A stretch of DNA of 64,000 nt from contig JBBDHG010000107.1 of assembly GCA_037951165.1 (NCBI GenBank), positions 1,741,501 to 1,805,500 on the forward strand. Direction: 5' to 3'. The stretch is from Lophius americanus (Eukaryota; Chordata; Actinopteri; Lophiiformes; Lophiidae). The translations under genes were made by a program, and so were the position numbers. A model generated the notes under the pieces. That model was not told the origin of the DNA and did not search any database. It was given only the letters and a program-made list of their open reading frames with translations. Of the stretch, positions 41,561 to 54,040 are shown piece after piece; position 1 is the first letter of the stretch; the number at the start of each line of letters is the position of its first letter.

Positions 41561-43145
41561 TATCTAACAATTTCCCCTGATCCATTTAATTGCTGTAGTT
41601 TATTTAATCTGTATTGTTTTTATTTATTTTGAAGATATTCTGTTTTTGTGATGAAAATCTGAGGGGATTGTCCTGAAGTGTGTGTTATCAGACACACTCA
41701 AGCTCCTGAGGTGTTTAAAGAATGTGAGCGTGTAGCTGGAGGCTGCATAGCTGCTGCAGGTGAGGGCCTGCCTCTCACCAGGTGTAGCAGTTTAAATGGT
41801 GTTTATTTATGTACTCATCGTCCAGTCGAGCCTTCAGTGGGGAAGTCTGACACATCACAGCAGCGGCGTGTTCTGAACTAAATCACAGGTTTAGTCCTCC
41901 AGTAATTTGGCTCACATAAAAAACCAAAGACTAAGAGAGAACTAATAAAAAGTAAGGGTTGGGTTCAACAGGGAATTTTCATATATTGTTATTTTGTTGC
42001 ATATTTTGACATACACATCAATTCTAGGAAATGTTTCATGTTTTACTACCATTAGGAACATTTCTAGCATAACTTGACGCAAAGTTAATCTTATAGCATT
42101 CTGCTGAAAGCGGTAGTCATGTTACCGTGTATTATTATTATTGTTATTACTGGGTTAGCGGGTGTCATGGAGATGTGACTTTGGTGCTCTTGGTAGTCAT
42201 GGTGGGCTGATATTAGGGGCAAACGGTAGTCATGCTATCATGAACAGTGAATAAATGTTACAAAGTTTTCAGCAGGTATCGGGTTTTTATGATTCGTAAG
42301 ATCCGTTTCACATGCCCTATAGATAAAAACAGTTGTTAGCCAGTTTTATCGAGTATAACGTTTTAATAACATTATTGTATGGTTTCGAACGACATTGACC
42401 AAACAATTAGAGAAAATCAGACATGTCAGCCCCGATCGATGATGAAGATGGCGTGTTGCGGTAACCTTCTCTGACAGTCTGAGCTGTTATTGTTGAAGCT
42501 CCAATCTCACTGTTTGTGCTGTAGACTGTATTGGGAAAGGGACCAGGTGTGAATCACAACAACGACCTTCACTTCACCTCCTGCTTCCACTAATGAGGGA
42601 AAAGTCTGGATCTTTCTCTGTGTCATGACTTGTATTGAAATGAAGCCCCCGCCCCCCTTACTGTTGGTAAAGTTCTCAGCCGGCTGAACCCTGTGGACCA
42701 CTTAACCGTCTCCCGGTTCGTCCTCAGGTCATTAGGTTAGATTTAAACAGCACATAAAAAGATTAAGTAAACCTGGTTATGTCTTTATTTATCAATTTAC
42801 GGCTTAGTCTCTACAATCAGATATAGAGACGTCACAGTTTCATGAAACAATCAGAACAAATATTCAGTCACTGTTTATTTCATAAAACTACAAACCAAAC
42901 ATTAACATGAATCCATATAGTATGAATATTTTCAGATGAAAGTTCTCGACAACACCAGAGCCTCCATCAGTCAAAGCATAAAATACAAGTGTATTCAGCT
43001 GGACCGGATCCAATGTCACAGCTCAGAGCAAGACATCTTCTCAGTAGAGGATCACTATCGACGCCATTTTCAGACATGTTTCATGATCTTAGATTTGAGT
43101 TAATATCAATTCAGACTCGAAGATGTTAATCCACTTGCTGTGCTG
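41561..43145. other. intergenic, no recognised element
   Basis: No exon or repeat family recognised. Confidence 0.55.
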
Positions 43146-43149
43146 TCCA

Positions 43150-43420
43150 CTTGCCAGGTCTTAAAGACCACACAATCTGGACCAAACATCAGCAGTGAAA
43201 AAGTCCCAGACCAGATTATCTCGACCCAACATCAGTCTCAACAGATATCCCAGGCTTAATAATCTCAGTACATTTAAACTGACCAACATCCCAGACCCAA
43301 ATAATTGGACCGAACATTAGAACTGACCAACATCCCGGACCAGATAATCTGGACACAACATTGTTACTCACCAAGTCCCTGACCAGATGATCTGGACTCA
43401 GCATTGGTACTAACCATGTC
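43150..43420. repeat. CCAGATNATCTGG palindromic minisatellite, locus 2
   Basis: Five to six units of about 45 bases: CCAGACCAGATAATCTGGAC followed by ACAACATT-GTACTGACCAACATC. Same orientation as locus 1. Confidence 0.85.
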
Positions 43421-44049
43421 CTGTGTCCTTTAGACTGTCGGGAGGTATATCAGTAATAAATTATCCTGATATTTCCTTTGTTTGAGGAAAACATCAATGT
43501 CAATTGATAAAACGTTAAATGAGCCCAGAGTTGTTTAAAAAGGAGGGCAGAGGGTTTCATGTTTGTGAATTGGTATCTGGTCCTGCTTACAGGAAATTAG
43601 CTCTAAGTACTTCAGTTGATTCCCCTCCCTCTCTCATTTCCTCCTCACAACCCTCACAGCGTCTCCTGTACTGCTCTGTACCCAGAATGCACTGGGTAAT
43701 CTCAGATAGTTCACAACAAATTAGAATGTTATGGATAAAATCAGAAAGAAGCTCCTGGCAAGTCTACTTTGGTTCTGGACCTGGTTCACATTACCTGCTA
43801 ATGGGAACCAGAGTCTGTCCTTGTGGGAGGATGACTTTGAAGGACATGGGCTCTTCAGTTAATTAGTCCCGGTCACGCCACTGTCGGAAAAATCAACAGG
43901 TCCAAGGAATCACTTACAAATACAAAAAACAATAATCTTGACTTTGAACTCAAAAATCCGTGTTATGTCTGGTAGACAAAGAATTGGGTCAGGAAACGTT
44001 TGAATTGATCATTGGAGCATTTGAATTGCCTTAGATTATCTGTGCTATA

Positions 44050-44300
44050 ACCTAGTTCGGCACTAATGGTTGGGGCAGATGTCTCCCAATCGGAGGATCA
44101 GAAGGTATCTGTTTCCTGCCACAGCAGTTCTACATGTTGTAGGGTCTTTGAGCAAGACCCTGAACCCTCTATGCTCCCGGGGCGCTTCAAAGTAGCTGCC
44201 CACTGCTCCCTCAGGGATCGGTCAAATGCAGAGAAAGTGTTTCACTCGGGATAAATAAAGTATCAATTACTATTATATATTATTATTATTAATAATAATA
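44050..44300 (+). mobile_element. tRNA-derived SINE, copy 2
   Basis: Shares GAGGATCAGAAGGTATCTG, AGCAGTTCTACATGTTGTAG, CTTTGAGCAAGACCCTGAAC and CCCACTGCTCCCTCAGGGAT with copy 1, ending ATAAATAAAGTATCAATTAC plus an ATT tail. The tRNA-like head is more decayed. Confidence 0.82.
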
Positions 44301-44319
44301 ATTATTATTACTATGTTGG

Positions 44320-44925
44320 TTCCAGAAAATCTGACCAGTGACCTAGGTTGGTATCAAAACTGGGTTCAGATTATCTTACTTTGAACATAAATCGGTACCA
44401 TTGATGGGTCCTGATTAATTTGTTTGACACATAGGTTGGTACTAACATGGGGTCCTTATTATCTGGTCTTGGATGTGGCTTAGTACAGATGTTGGGTCTG
44501 GGACATTGTTTGGCACCGATATTGGGTGCAGATTATCTGGTCCGGGACTTTTGACGGAACTAATGCTGGTTTGAGGTTATGTGGTCTGGAACATTGTTTT
44601 GTAAAGACGTTGGATCCAGATTATCTGCTATGGGAAGTTGTTTTGGCTCTGATATTGGTTCCAAATCATCTGATCTGGGACGTTGTTTGTTACAGATGTT
44701 GTTTCCTGATTATCTGGTCTGGGACCTAGGTCTGTACCAGTGTTCGGAGCAAATGATCTGGTAAGGGATGTTGTCTGGCACTAATGGTGGTTCCAGATTA
44801 TCTGTTCTCGGCCCTGGACCTATATCACTAATGTTAGTTTCACATTATCTGGTATGGGACACTGTTTGGCACTGATTTTGGGTCTATATTATCTGGTCTA
44901 GGATCAGTACAGATGTTCCGATGAT
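44320..44925. repeat. CCAGATNATCTGG palindromic minisatellite, locus 3 (inverted)
   Basis: About 13 degenerate units, reverse-complement in orientation to loci 1 and 2, with GATTATCTGGTCTGGGAC and GTTTGGTACTGATGTTGGGT. It begins directly after SINE copy 2. Confidence 0.85.
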
Positions 44926-45664
44926 GGTTCCCAAGGCCTTTATACTGGTTTTATTATTCGTTCATTTTCTGGCTTTTCGGTCAATATAAAGACGGTTTAC
45001 GAGACTCTATGATACGGATGAGATCCAGATCAGAGATGACCTAGTGGAGATGGACACTCCCATGTCCCAAATGTCCTACAGCTCTTTCAGACAAACTGTC
45101 CTGTTCTGGTTCTTTTCTTGGCACCTTCATAGGAGACGCGCTGCTAGAGTAGCTAATTGTTGTTCAAAGCATCAAATACCAGCAGAGATCAACAGAGGCC
45201 CTTAGAGGGGGCCATCTAGTCCAACATGTCAGCCGGGATGTTGGACTCTGCCAGCTGCTCTCCGCTCAGATGTTTCCTCCTCACTGACACCTCGTCTCAG
45301 CTCCATGGAAACCAGCACAAACCCAGACTCAGGACTGGTATCCATGGTATCTCAGTCAGCTCAGTTCCCACAGGCATTCAGACCCGAGTGGTTCATCGGG
45401 GACAAGGTTTATTTATCTGTAGGAGCTTGAGTTCTGATCCAGGGTGTCCAGTCTGAGTGTACATGTAGATGTACAGTAGATGTGGCCTCAACACCTTCTA
45501 AAGATATGTCCGGTGCTTCTTTGTTCCTCCCTCGGTGTGAACGAAGTAGAAGTGTAATTGGGGGGTCTGAGTTTCTCCGCCTCTTACACGGCAGTGGAAG
45601 TAGAAACAAAGATGGAGTTGACGTCTTCATGAAGGGTAGGAGGCAAAATGTGTGTGGCATTTAG
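44926..45664. other. intergenic, no recognised element
   Basis: Short open frames on both strands near 45226-45660 show no recognisable domain. Confidence 0.55.
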
Positions 45665-45850
45665 ACAACATATTATATGTGCTAGCAGCAGTTAGCAGCT
45701 AGTAATGGTTATCAGCTAGTAACTGCAATCAACTAGTAGTGATTTGGAAGACAGTAAAAGCAGTTACAACCTCTTTGCAGCTGGTACCGGTTAGCAGTTT
45801 GTAGCAGTTAGTAACTAAAGTTGTTACCTTAGCATTTAGTAGCTTCAACA
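45665..45850. repeat. TAGCAG-type low-complexity block
   Basis: Runs of AGCAGTTAGCAGCTAGTAA words. Confidence 0.75.
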
Positions 45851-46339
45851 CACAGCCAGCCACTAAATCAGTGTCAACTTCCTTAGCAACATGCCAATTG
45901 GCATGCTAAAACAATATGTGAGTTTTTATTGATGAACCAAAAGTTGATTTGTGAACTACTTACAGGGAAATATTTCAGTAATAAAGCACTGTTTTCATGA
46001 CAACAACAAACTAACAGACTGGTGATGGCGTTATTTCTTCTTCTCTCTGGATCAGACAGACTATTCGCAACAGTGGTGTGTTGCTGCCCGCAACTGGTTT
46101 GTATTAATGATCCTCTGAGAGTCCTCATACAGGCTCTTCATCGTTCAGGTTTCTGGGTCAAGCCCTCAGTCCAGGTATTGGACTGAAGGCATGGGTTGAA
46201 ATTTTTGAGAGTAAATGCTTCCAGCAGAGGGAGATGTAGAGCTGAGGTCATCAGGAGGGGGAGGACCCAGAGAGGAATGACTGACAGCTGGTGGGTGGGG
46301 CTCTACATGTGAGAGGCTCAACAGTTAACAACAGAATCA

Positions 46340-46431
46340 AACGTGAAGGGACGGTAGACCCTGACACAGCACAGAGAGAGAGAGAAAGAAAATGGTCCCA
46401 GACTGGAATAAAGGACTGACAGGATGCCATG
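46340..46431 (+). CDS. plekhg4: candidate plekhg4 first exon ending in the initiator ATG
   Basis: The sequence ends GGATGCC-ATG followed by the consensus donor GTAAGA at 46432. The ATG at 46429-46431 has an ideal context (GCCATGG once joined to the G of the next exon). Joined to 61625 it reads M|DSESLDRC, matching the family start, where Met directly precedes an acidic stretch and a Cys (ARHGEF40 begins MEPEPVEDC). The 5' limit is a guess; no TATA box is obvious. An upstream ATG at 46392 opens an overlapping 15-codon uORF. The implied first intron is about 15 kb. Confidence 0.5.
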
Positions 46432-46839
46432 GTAAGATCTGCGGCTTCTTCATGCCTCAGCTAAAGCACATGGAGAGTATGTGAGAGAGAGTGTGTATGA
46501 GAGAGAGAGCAAGGGAGTGTGTTGAGCTCTGGTTTTCAGGTGGGGGAGGGTGTGCAGGGGTGTTTGGTTTCATCCAAGGTGTATCGTTTTGTCTGAGGGT
46601 GTTGGTTTAGGATCAGCCCTGTTCACTATTCTGTTCAAGGCATGAACTTCATTCTGCCACTTTATTGTGTATAAACACTGCAAAAGCATGATGGGAAGTC
46701 TGTTCTACACTTCTGAGATGACAGCAGAGGTAGTAACAGATGGGAATTGGACATATGAAGACACACAAACTGGTGTGGAGGAGGGACAGGAAGGAAATGT
46801 GTCACATTGATGGCATGTAATCTGTTTGACATGCTACTG

Positions 46840-46945
46840 GAAGACTAGGAAACTAGCAGCTAGTAGTTAGCAGCTATCTGTAGTTAACTGTTGGTAGAGC
46901 TTTTGCAGCCATGATTCAGTAGCAGTAAGCAGCTAGTCATAGTCA
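46840..46945. repeat. TAGCAG-type low-complexity block
   Basis: GCAGCTAGTAGTTAGCAGCT and related words. Confidence 0.65.
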
Positions 46946-48139
46946 ATGGGGTATGGTAATACAGGGAATTTTCATATTGCAATATGTTGCAAAATTCGTA
47001 TTTTGTCATTACATACAAAAAATGTATTAATCTTGTATTTATTATTAAGAATATCTCATTACGAATTATGATTAGCTTTATGGATAAACAACAATACTTT
47101 AGTTTAACAAAAAATACTAAAAGAAATTATCGAAAAGTAAAATAGTATGAAACACCATGGTATGGATCACTTAGAGCAATTTTCTGCTATCAGTGTTACT
47201 TTTTAAGTCATATCAATTGTATTTGACCTTTGACCTCAGTCTGACAGCAAAAAACAACATGAAATGATGCCCTACTTCTGTCTGCAGAAATTAGTTCCTG
47301 GTCTTTATCTCAGATGAAATTTAAATCACGTCTAACTATGTGTTCGTTATGAGTCCATTCATTGGTCAGATCTCAAAATTCAAGAATGAATGCAAGTCTT
47401 CAGATAATTTTTAATTATAATCCTTCATCTTTGATTGTCCGGTTCTGTATCCGAGTAGAGTTCGATTTGTATTTCCCTCCAAAGTAGTTTTCAGAGTCAC
47501 CATGTTTAATTCTTCAAGATGCAGAAATGCATCTACTAAGGCAAACAGGGGCAATGGAGGCGGAACATCTGGGTCGCTCAGTTGCCAGGGCCAGTTAGCA
47601 CCTAGTTGTAGCAGCTGGTAGCAGTTGACGCTAAATGATAGTTGTTGTCACGTGATTCATTGTTTTCAAAGCATCCCTGTTTGTGGTGGTTTGACGCCCA
47701 TCTTTTGTGGCGTCCAGAGTGAACACCTTGAAAGTATTCTACCTGCGTCTTTGGTACCTGTGGATGTATCCGTAGTAATGGCTGAAGAGCAGTCGGAGTC
47801 AAACGTCACAGGATATTGTTCTGCAGCGAACGTAAATAAAATAAAGAATAAGGCAAACCTTGTTTCAAAAAATACAGCCAGATTTGAAGGGTATTGATCA
47901 TAGGTGACCTCTGACGTCTGTGTGACGCTATGCCATCGTGTTTATAATGTCACTGACCGCATTTAATACGGCTGACCCCCTCAGCGACCCTTGGGCTCAT
48001 CGCTCTGATTGGATAATTGATCTCTGCAAAACTTGAGTAACTTGTTCGATTGATTGTTGTGACAGATATTTGGTACCATCTAATTACAGAAAAAAATGTT
48101 TCCTGTTTTACTTAGCGCTGTCTGAATGTGTTTGTCCCA
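46946..48139. other. intergenic (inside the presumed plekhg4 first intron)
   Basis: AT-rich, with no recognised exon or element. Confidence 0.55.
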
Positions 48140-48690
48140 TTTGCTCATCGTTCATTTTGAGATCAAGCCTGGGATTAGAAAATAGATAGTGGTTTTATCC
48201 AATTATCACACCAGTTGTTATAGACACATTCAAAATAAGTTTATTACTATTAATCCATTCTCCAATCAATTTCAACACCAGATCTAGGTTTTTATTTAAT
48301 TCAGTAACAGTCGTTTCCGCTCAGTATGTCATGAAATCAATTGTAGACATTGATATAAAAGCCTTTTTCTGGCACTAAAGGAAGATAACACGTGAAAATA
48401 ATTTACAGAAGAGGCCGAAGACACGTTGCTTGAGACATTCCATGTTTTATATCTGAGAAACTTCCATTAAAATACATTTGCCTTCTATCACTTAAATACA
48501 TAAATAAAGGCCACTCTGTTCTAATTGTATTTATATGAATGATATCAAGCTTAATAACTCCAATAATTTTCCTCTGGTCTATTTCCATCAACCAATCATT
48601 AACCATTTGTGTCAGGGCGGTGGCTGTTGAATAATGTTCCTTATAAGCATGTTGGAATTTTATTCAATTATCATTGAAAAATAAAACTGA
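48140..48690 (-). mobile_element. L2-like LINE reverse transcriptase relic
   Basis: Minus-strand translation gives LTQMVNDWLMEIDQRKIIGV, YLSDRRQMYFNGSFSDIKHG, then TTVTELNKNLDLVLKLIGEW and INSNKLILNVS. These match the order of L2-type RT motifs (LT-M-DDWL-EID, YLSDR-Q, NNKL-LNVSKTK). Internal deletions and stops show it is dead. Confidence 0.85.
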
Positions 48691-51479
48691 TTATGTTAAT
48701 AAATGATTTGTTCCAAGAAATTGGTTTTAAACTTCGACTTCGACAATTTGATTCTGAAAACAACTTTTTGTTCTTTGGTTTTGGCACCACTAAACCCACG
48801 GATATTTTCCGTGGGTTTCGAACATCTTTTTTTAGACTATGATGGACTTGAGGAGCTTACCATCAAAACTCTTTTTAATCCAAGTAGGTTTATCCTTACA
48901 AGTATTAACATTAATTCAACTTTTGCAAAGCTCACTTCCTTAAATTCAACGCTCCACGCAAATTCTCTGTCAATATATGAAAATGAGTATTCTTTGGCTG
49001 TAGATTGCCTATTAGCTTCTTTAGCTTGGTTATGAAATGATTATTTGCCATGTCTGCCGATTTAGTAAAAAACAGACCTTAAACTGTTGAGACGATCAGA
49101 AATTCCCACCTGACTGCTCTCTTTGATGTCACATGACCACGGATAGGATTACGCACCACAATGAAAAATAAAACCTGTACTTGAGACATGCCAACATCAA
49201 CGCATCATAACTGCTGCTGTGGTAATATGTATCGGAAACAGACTTTACGTCCATCTGCTTTCAAGACTACCACACCGCCGCACTAGGAGGAGGAGCTTTA
49301 TCAATACGATTCATTTGAGGCCTAAGCTTCAGCGAGGATAAGAGAAAGGCGGTGTTGATGGAGGCAGGATGTGTTCAGAGATGTTGGGACTTGTCAAGGG
49401 GCTGCTGGATGAGGGGGCTGGTGACTCATGAGGAACTACAGGAATGTTGAGACGGTGTAGATAATGGACCGGTACTGATGGAAGAATGCTCTGATGAGGT
49501 CAAACTCAGAATCACAGCTAGCGCTTCAACGCCTCAGGTTAAACTCCAGAAGAAACATCTTTCTTCACGTCCAAACTCTGAACTACAGCGGCGTGGGATT
49601 AGTTCTGTGCTGCTGTGGAAAGAACTCACACACTCTGCAAGAGGCATTTATTTCATTACTAAAGTTTTAGATTGGTTTTGGAAAAAGCAGCGGAGTCATG
49701 ATTTTTGGCCTTGTTTCTGTCAACTAAGTCTAGAGCAACTGACAGATGACCAGGAAACTATACGGGGGGTCGCACCATAAATGGAACCATAGAATTATGG
49801 GGCGATATCAAGATTTCTCATGATGGTACTAACTACTAACTGCTACTCGCTGCTCCTAAAACTTCAAGCTAAACTGAGGTCTTTTTCCACATCTGTTACT
49901 ACCTCCGCTGCTGTCCCAGAGGGACAACTTATACCTCCCTGCCATCACATTTATACCAAAAGTGGGGGCGGGATAGGGGCGGGATAAAGGTGCGTCAGGC
50001 CCGTCTTCAGATGTTTTCTTTCATCTCTATTTATTTCAGGACTTCATTGATGGAGCTCTTGGACTTAATGTGGTGTGGTGTCTATTTACGCTGTCACTCC
50101 TCTGTAATGTGGAGATCATCTGTATCAGGTTTAACACACTAACCAACTCGGCAGCACCTCGCCCCGTTCTGGTGGATGCCCTAGATGACGATAACACTGA
50201 GTCCTGGAGGCTAAGACTCAGATGAAACCTTTTCCAAGACATGTCAGCAACAGGACGAAAGGAACTTTCTTTTGTCCCCTTTACGGGGACAGTCCCCTAA
50301 AGATCTGATCTCAGGATCCAGAGGAGGAAGGACAACTAGGCAGAACTGTACACACCTACCCGAAACCTAAAACTGCTGCCATATGGGGAAATCCCCCCAA
50401 CTCATCATGTAAACCCTCCCCCCGGAACATAAAATCCTGACCTTCTTCAGCCGGAGTTGAAACCCTCCTCACATGTTGGGGAGGCATCGATAGATCTCCC
50501 AATAAAAGTTTAATTTATGTCATCAAAATAAATCATCACAGTTACAGACTTCAACTTTAATCTTTTGTTTTTAGTCTAAATAGACAAACAAGACTCTCTC
50601 AAGGCTCTAAATCAGTATAAAAGTTTAAATCACTGATGACATTACGACATAATAATCATTTATGTTATTCAAATGAAGATCAAGTGTGAACAGACTTTTA
50701 TTTTTTTATTGTTTGTCAAAACAAAAACAGTAGAATGACTTCAAACATTTGTATAGAATTACTTGAGACTAAATCTTCACTCTAGTCCCTGAGTTTAGAG
50801 TTTGGCTACTCCTCCAACCAACGTGCGTGTGCTGTTTGACCTTCGGCTGTTGTTTGTGTTCCTGCCTCAGACTTAGTGTTCGCCAAACCCTTTTACCGTT
50901 GAGGCTACAGGGAAGATACCAGACTAAAAATGGAGTCAATAACGTCAGTTTAAAATCTCTTGTAGCTTAGCAGAGAAAGTTTCTCCTCCATCATTCCTAT
51001 CCGTTCAGTAGGTGGTACGAAGGCGTAAGGTGGTGATGGTGTAGATCTGTCTCCAAGCTAGTTTTGCTACAGCATTACATCATGAATTAAACTGCTGCAG
51101 AGGTATTTAAGAATCGGCTCATGGTGCTGTTTCTACGCCGTGAAAGCTTCATTCAACACTCCATGACAGGACGCCTAGCCCACCTCTCCAGAGTCTCCCC
51201 TCCTCTCTGGTATAGGACATCGGCTCACTGCCTGAACTTTATTACGATAGAAGGCCTTGTGGTGGGATGGGACATTGCCTTGGAGAGCACAGCTGGGCCG
51301 GGCTTATTGAGCGCCCTTAGAAACCCTGTGAGAAACACTTGGATCTAATCTGCCCTTCTAGAAACTCAAGGTTGTTGTCCATGCTATCGGTCTCGGCTCT
51401 GAGGCGCCGCTCTATTCCCTCATGGTCACAGCTGTGTGTGCGTGGGATGGAGGTGAGAACTCCTGTGAAAACAGGGGTG
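48691..51479. other. intergenic/intronic, no recognised element
   Basis: Includes a perfect small hairpin (arms 48792-48802 and 48808-48818). The 110-codon frame at 48703-49035 and the 100-codon frame at 49478-49780 show no recognisable domain. Confidence 0.5.
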
Positions 51480-51680
51480 TGACATTAAGTAGCTGCTTGT
51501 AGCTAGTTGCAGTTAGCATCTAATAGAAGTCAGCAGCTAGCAGCACTCTGCAATTAGCAGGCTATAGTGGTTGGCAACTAGTTTTGTAGCAGGAGGTAGC
51601 ATTAGGAATCAGTCAGCAACTGATAGCAGTCTGCAACAAGTAGTTTTAAGCAGCTAGCAGCATTTTGCAGCTCGGCCCCT
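51480..51680. repeat. TAGCAG-type low-complexity block
   Basis: GCAGCTAGCAGCA, TAGTTGCAGTTAGCATC and similar words. Confidence 0.75.
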
Positions 51681-52189
51681 CAATAGGATATTTACGCCGA
51701 GCCCTGGCTGATGTGATAGCTTTCATGCGTTCGTGCAACCACCTATGGAAACGGTTCATGTGGTCTGAGCGTGTATTGATGGCGTGGTTCACCGGCCCCC
51801 TGCTTTGAGCTCTGCTCTAGCTCCAGCCCCTCATTCCTGCTCATCATTCATCAGGTGAGATTAGATCTGACAAATGAAGCTTTGATCCTTGTGGCAAGAA
51901 CTTCATCCTCTCCGTAACAAGCTGCAGCAGGCATTGGCGAGTTATCATGAGAGAAAACTTACAGATGGAGATTTGATCACGGGGGCGGAGCTCTCTGATA
52001 CGTTCACACAGGACTCACATTACCTGTTGATCTCACTGATAATCAACAAAACAATAGTCTGCTCTGTTTTTAATTCTCTGAGGGTAGAACTCTTCCTGTC
52101 GTGTTCGGCCTCAGGTCATGTGTGCGGTGAAAAGTTTAGCCTACATTTTAACAGGATCATCTGTACTTTTTCTCTTTAATATTTAAAAA
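51681..52189. other. intergenic/intronic, no recognised element
   Basis: No exon recognised. Confidence 0.55.
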
Positions 52190-52690
52190 AATAATAATAA
52201 TAATAATACTTACTACTCTAGTAGATTATATTGACTTTGAAGCTGTCAGACAGTTCACCAATCACTGCATGCTTCTTTTATACTTTGTTACTTCTATAGC
52301 ACACATTTTTAATTACCTTACTACTTCACTTTAATTTACACATTTTTACTTCCATTCTACTCCTTTTTACATTTTTTTTAATTTTCATATTACTTTTTTA
52401 TAATTTAATTTTTTTATTTTCCTAAAACTTTTTACTTTCACACTGGTCCTTTATACTATTCAAATTTCATATTTCTACATTTAATTTTTTTAATATTTAA
52501 CTTTCATAAAACTACTATTTCCTTTGATAATTTTCAGTGCTTCTTTTTACTTTTACACTTTAAGTCCATTTCCGAGTCTCTACTTTCTCACTTGTACTTG
52601 ACTAAAGAATTTGAATTGATACCTTGCCTCCGTCATTTTTTACACAAGCAACTTTACGTCTACTAAAGTAAAGGTTGCGCTACATTTGAC
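52190..52690. repeat. TTTTACTTT-rich tract, second copy
   Basis: An (AAT)n start followed by TTTACTTTTACAC-like words, ending ACTTGTACTTGACTAAAGAAT. Similar to 9395-9710. Confidence 0.6.
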
Positions 52691-53739
52691 ACGTCTGGTT
52701 TGTTTGAACTGCAGCATATGTAATCCAGGATTATTAAGGTGAACCTGAAGATTGATCTGTAACTCAAAACTGACAGTGATTGTTGTTCCCTGACAGTCAC
52801 GACTTTAACTCTGACCCTGCTGGTTCCATTCTTGCTCTGGTTCAGCTCTAGTTTAATATTCAGGACAGCTTGTCTGCTCTGTCACTGTGAGTGGGTGGGG
52901 GTCAAAGGTCACGTCTCCTGTGGTTCCCTATCCTTTTAGAGCCCCTCTCTCCTCATCCCATGTCACCATGATTGGTTACTAAACCGGTCATGACCCCTGC
53001 CTTTTAGAACCCCTGACCCCACTCAAGATCTGATAGTTTTAGTCGAACATCGGTTCTAGTCCCTGGTGCTCAGGTTCAGGTGTGATTGGAGCCCAACGCC
53101 TCTCTGTTGTTTGTTCCAGTCTCCTCCACACCTTGAAGGATCAGGGACTGGTTCTGCCATAAGCAGTGGCTGACAGTCCCTGAATCAGTCATCGCCCTCC
53201 GGGGATAGAGAGAAGCGGCCACCACTATTCATTAAAACCAGCAGAACCTGAGAGATTGGATTAGTTCATCTGTTCAGCTCTGTCTGGACCATTATCAACA
53301 AACTCCTCTTATAACCACTCCCACACCAAGCTGCGTGATACCTCTTGTGCTCCCGTTGGCTGATGATCGGAGTGCAAAATGATTCTGTCACCCTTTTAAC
53401 CACCACTTGTTTGCTGAAGTCCTGCGTAAAACATTACCCATGATCCTCTGCTCATGTATACTGTAGAAGCTGCCATTGTTCCTGACCGGATTCAAACTGC
53501 TTTGTGATTGTCTGTAGGTCTGTGAAATACGCCCTGTGAGTTTGTTTTAACTTATGTCTGTGTGGGGAGGAGATGTAACCGTAGCAACATCAGTGTTGCT
53601 CAGTTTAAAGACGTGTTTGGCATTTAACGAACAAAATGACTCATGAATAAATATAACTAATTAAGTTCACTTTAAATAACTTGAATTTTCAAACATCTGA
53701 TTGGGATGTCTACATGACTGCGTCTTGTTTGGTGTCCCC
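52691..53739. other. intergenic/intronic, no recognised element
   Basis: No exon or repeat family recognised. Confidence 0.55.
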
Positions 53740-54040
53740 AATTAGTACCTACCAAAGTGGTCTAACGAAGGAGAATCAGGGTCAAGGATGCCTGACGCTC
53801 GTGAAGCACGTGGGAAGACTAGCTCCTGTCGCAGAAATGCTAAACGAATGGTTTGAGGTACACAACTTCAAGTTCAAGGAGTCAAACCAGTCAGATCCAT
53901 GGAGGCTGCATCTCAGAAGTTTTAGGACTTATAAGCTCTAATGCTGATATCTTGGTGCCAGATACCACAGCACACCTTCAGAGGTCCTCCAGAGGGACCT
54001 ACACAATAGATGGCAGGTGGTTGTAATGATTTGGCTGCTT
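53740..54040. repeat. dispersed repeat family C, copy 2
   Basis: Contains AGTGGTCTAACGAAGGAGAA, TGGTGCCAGATACCACAGCA, GAGGGACCTACACAATAGAT and TGTAATGATTTGGCTG, matching the 3' part of the element at 31230-31500. The 86-codon frame here is part of the repeat. Confidence 0.65.
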
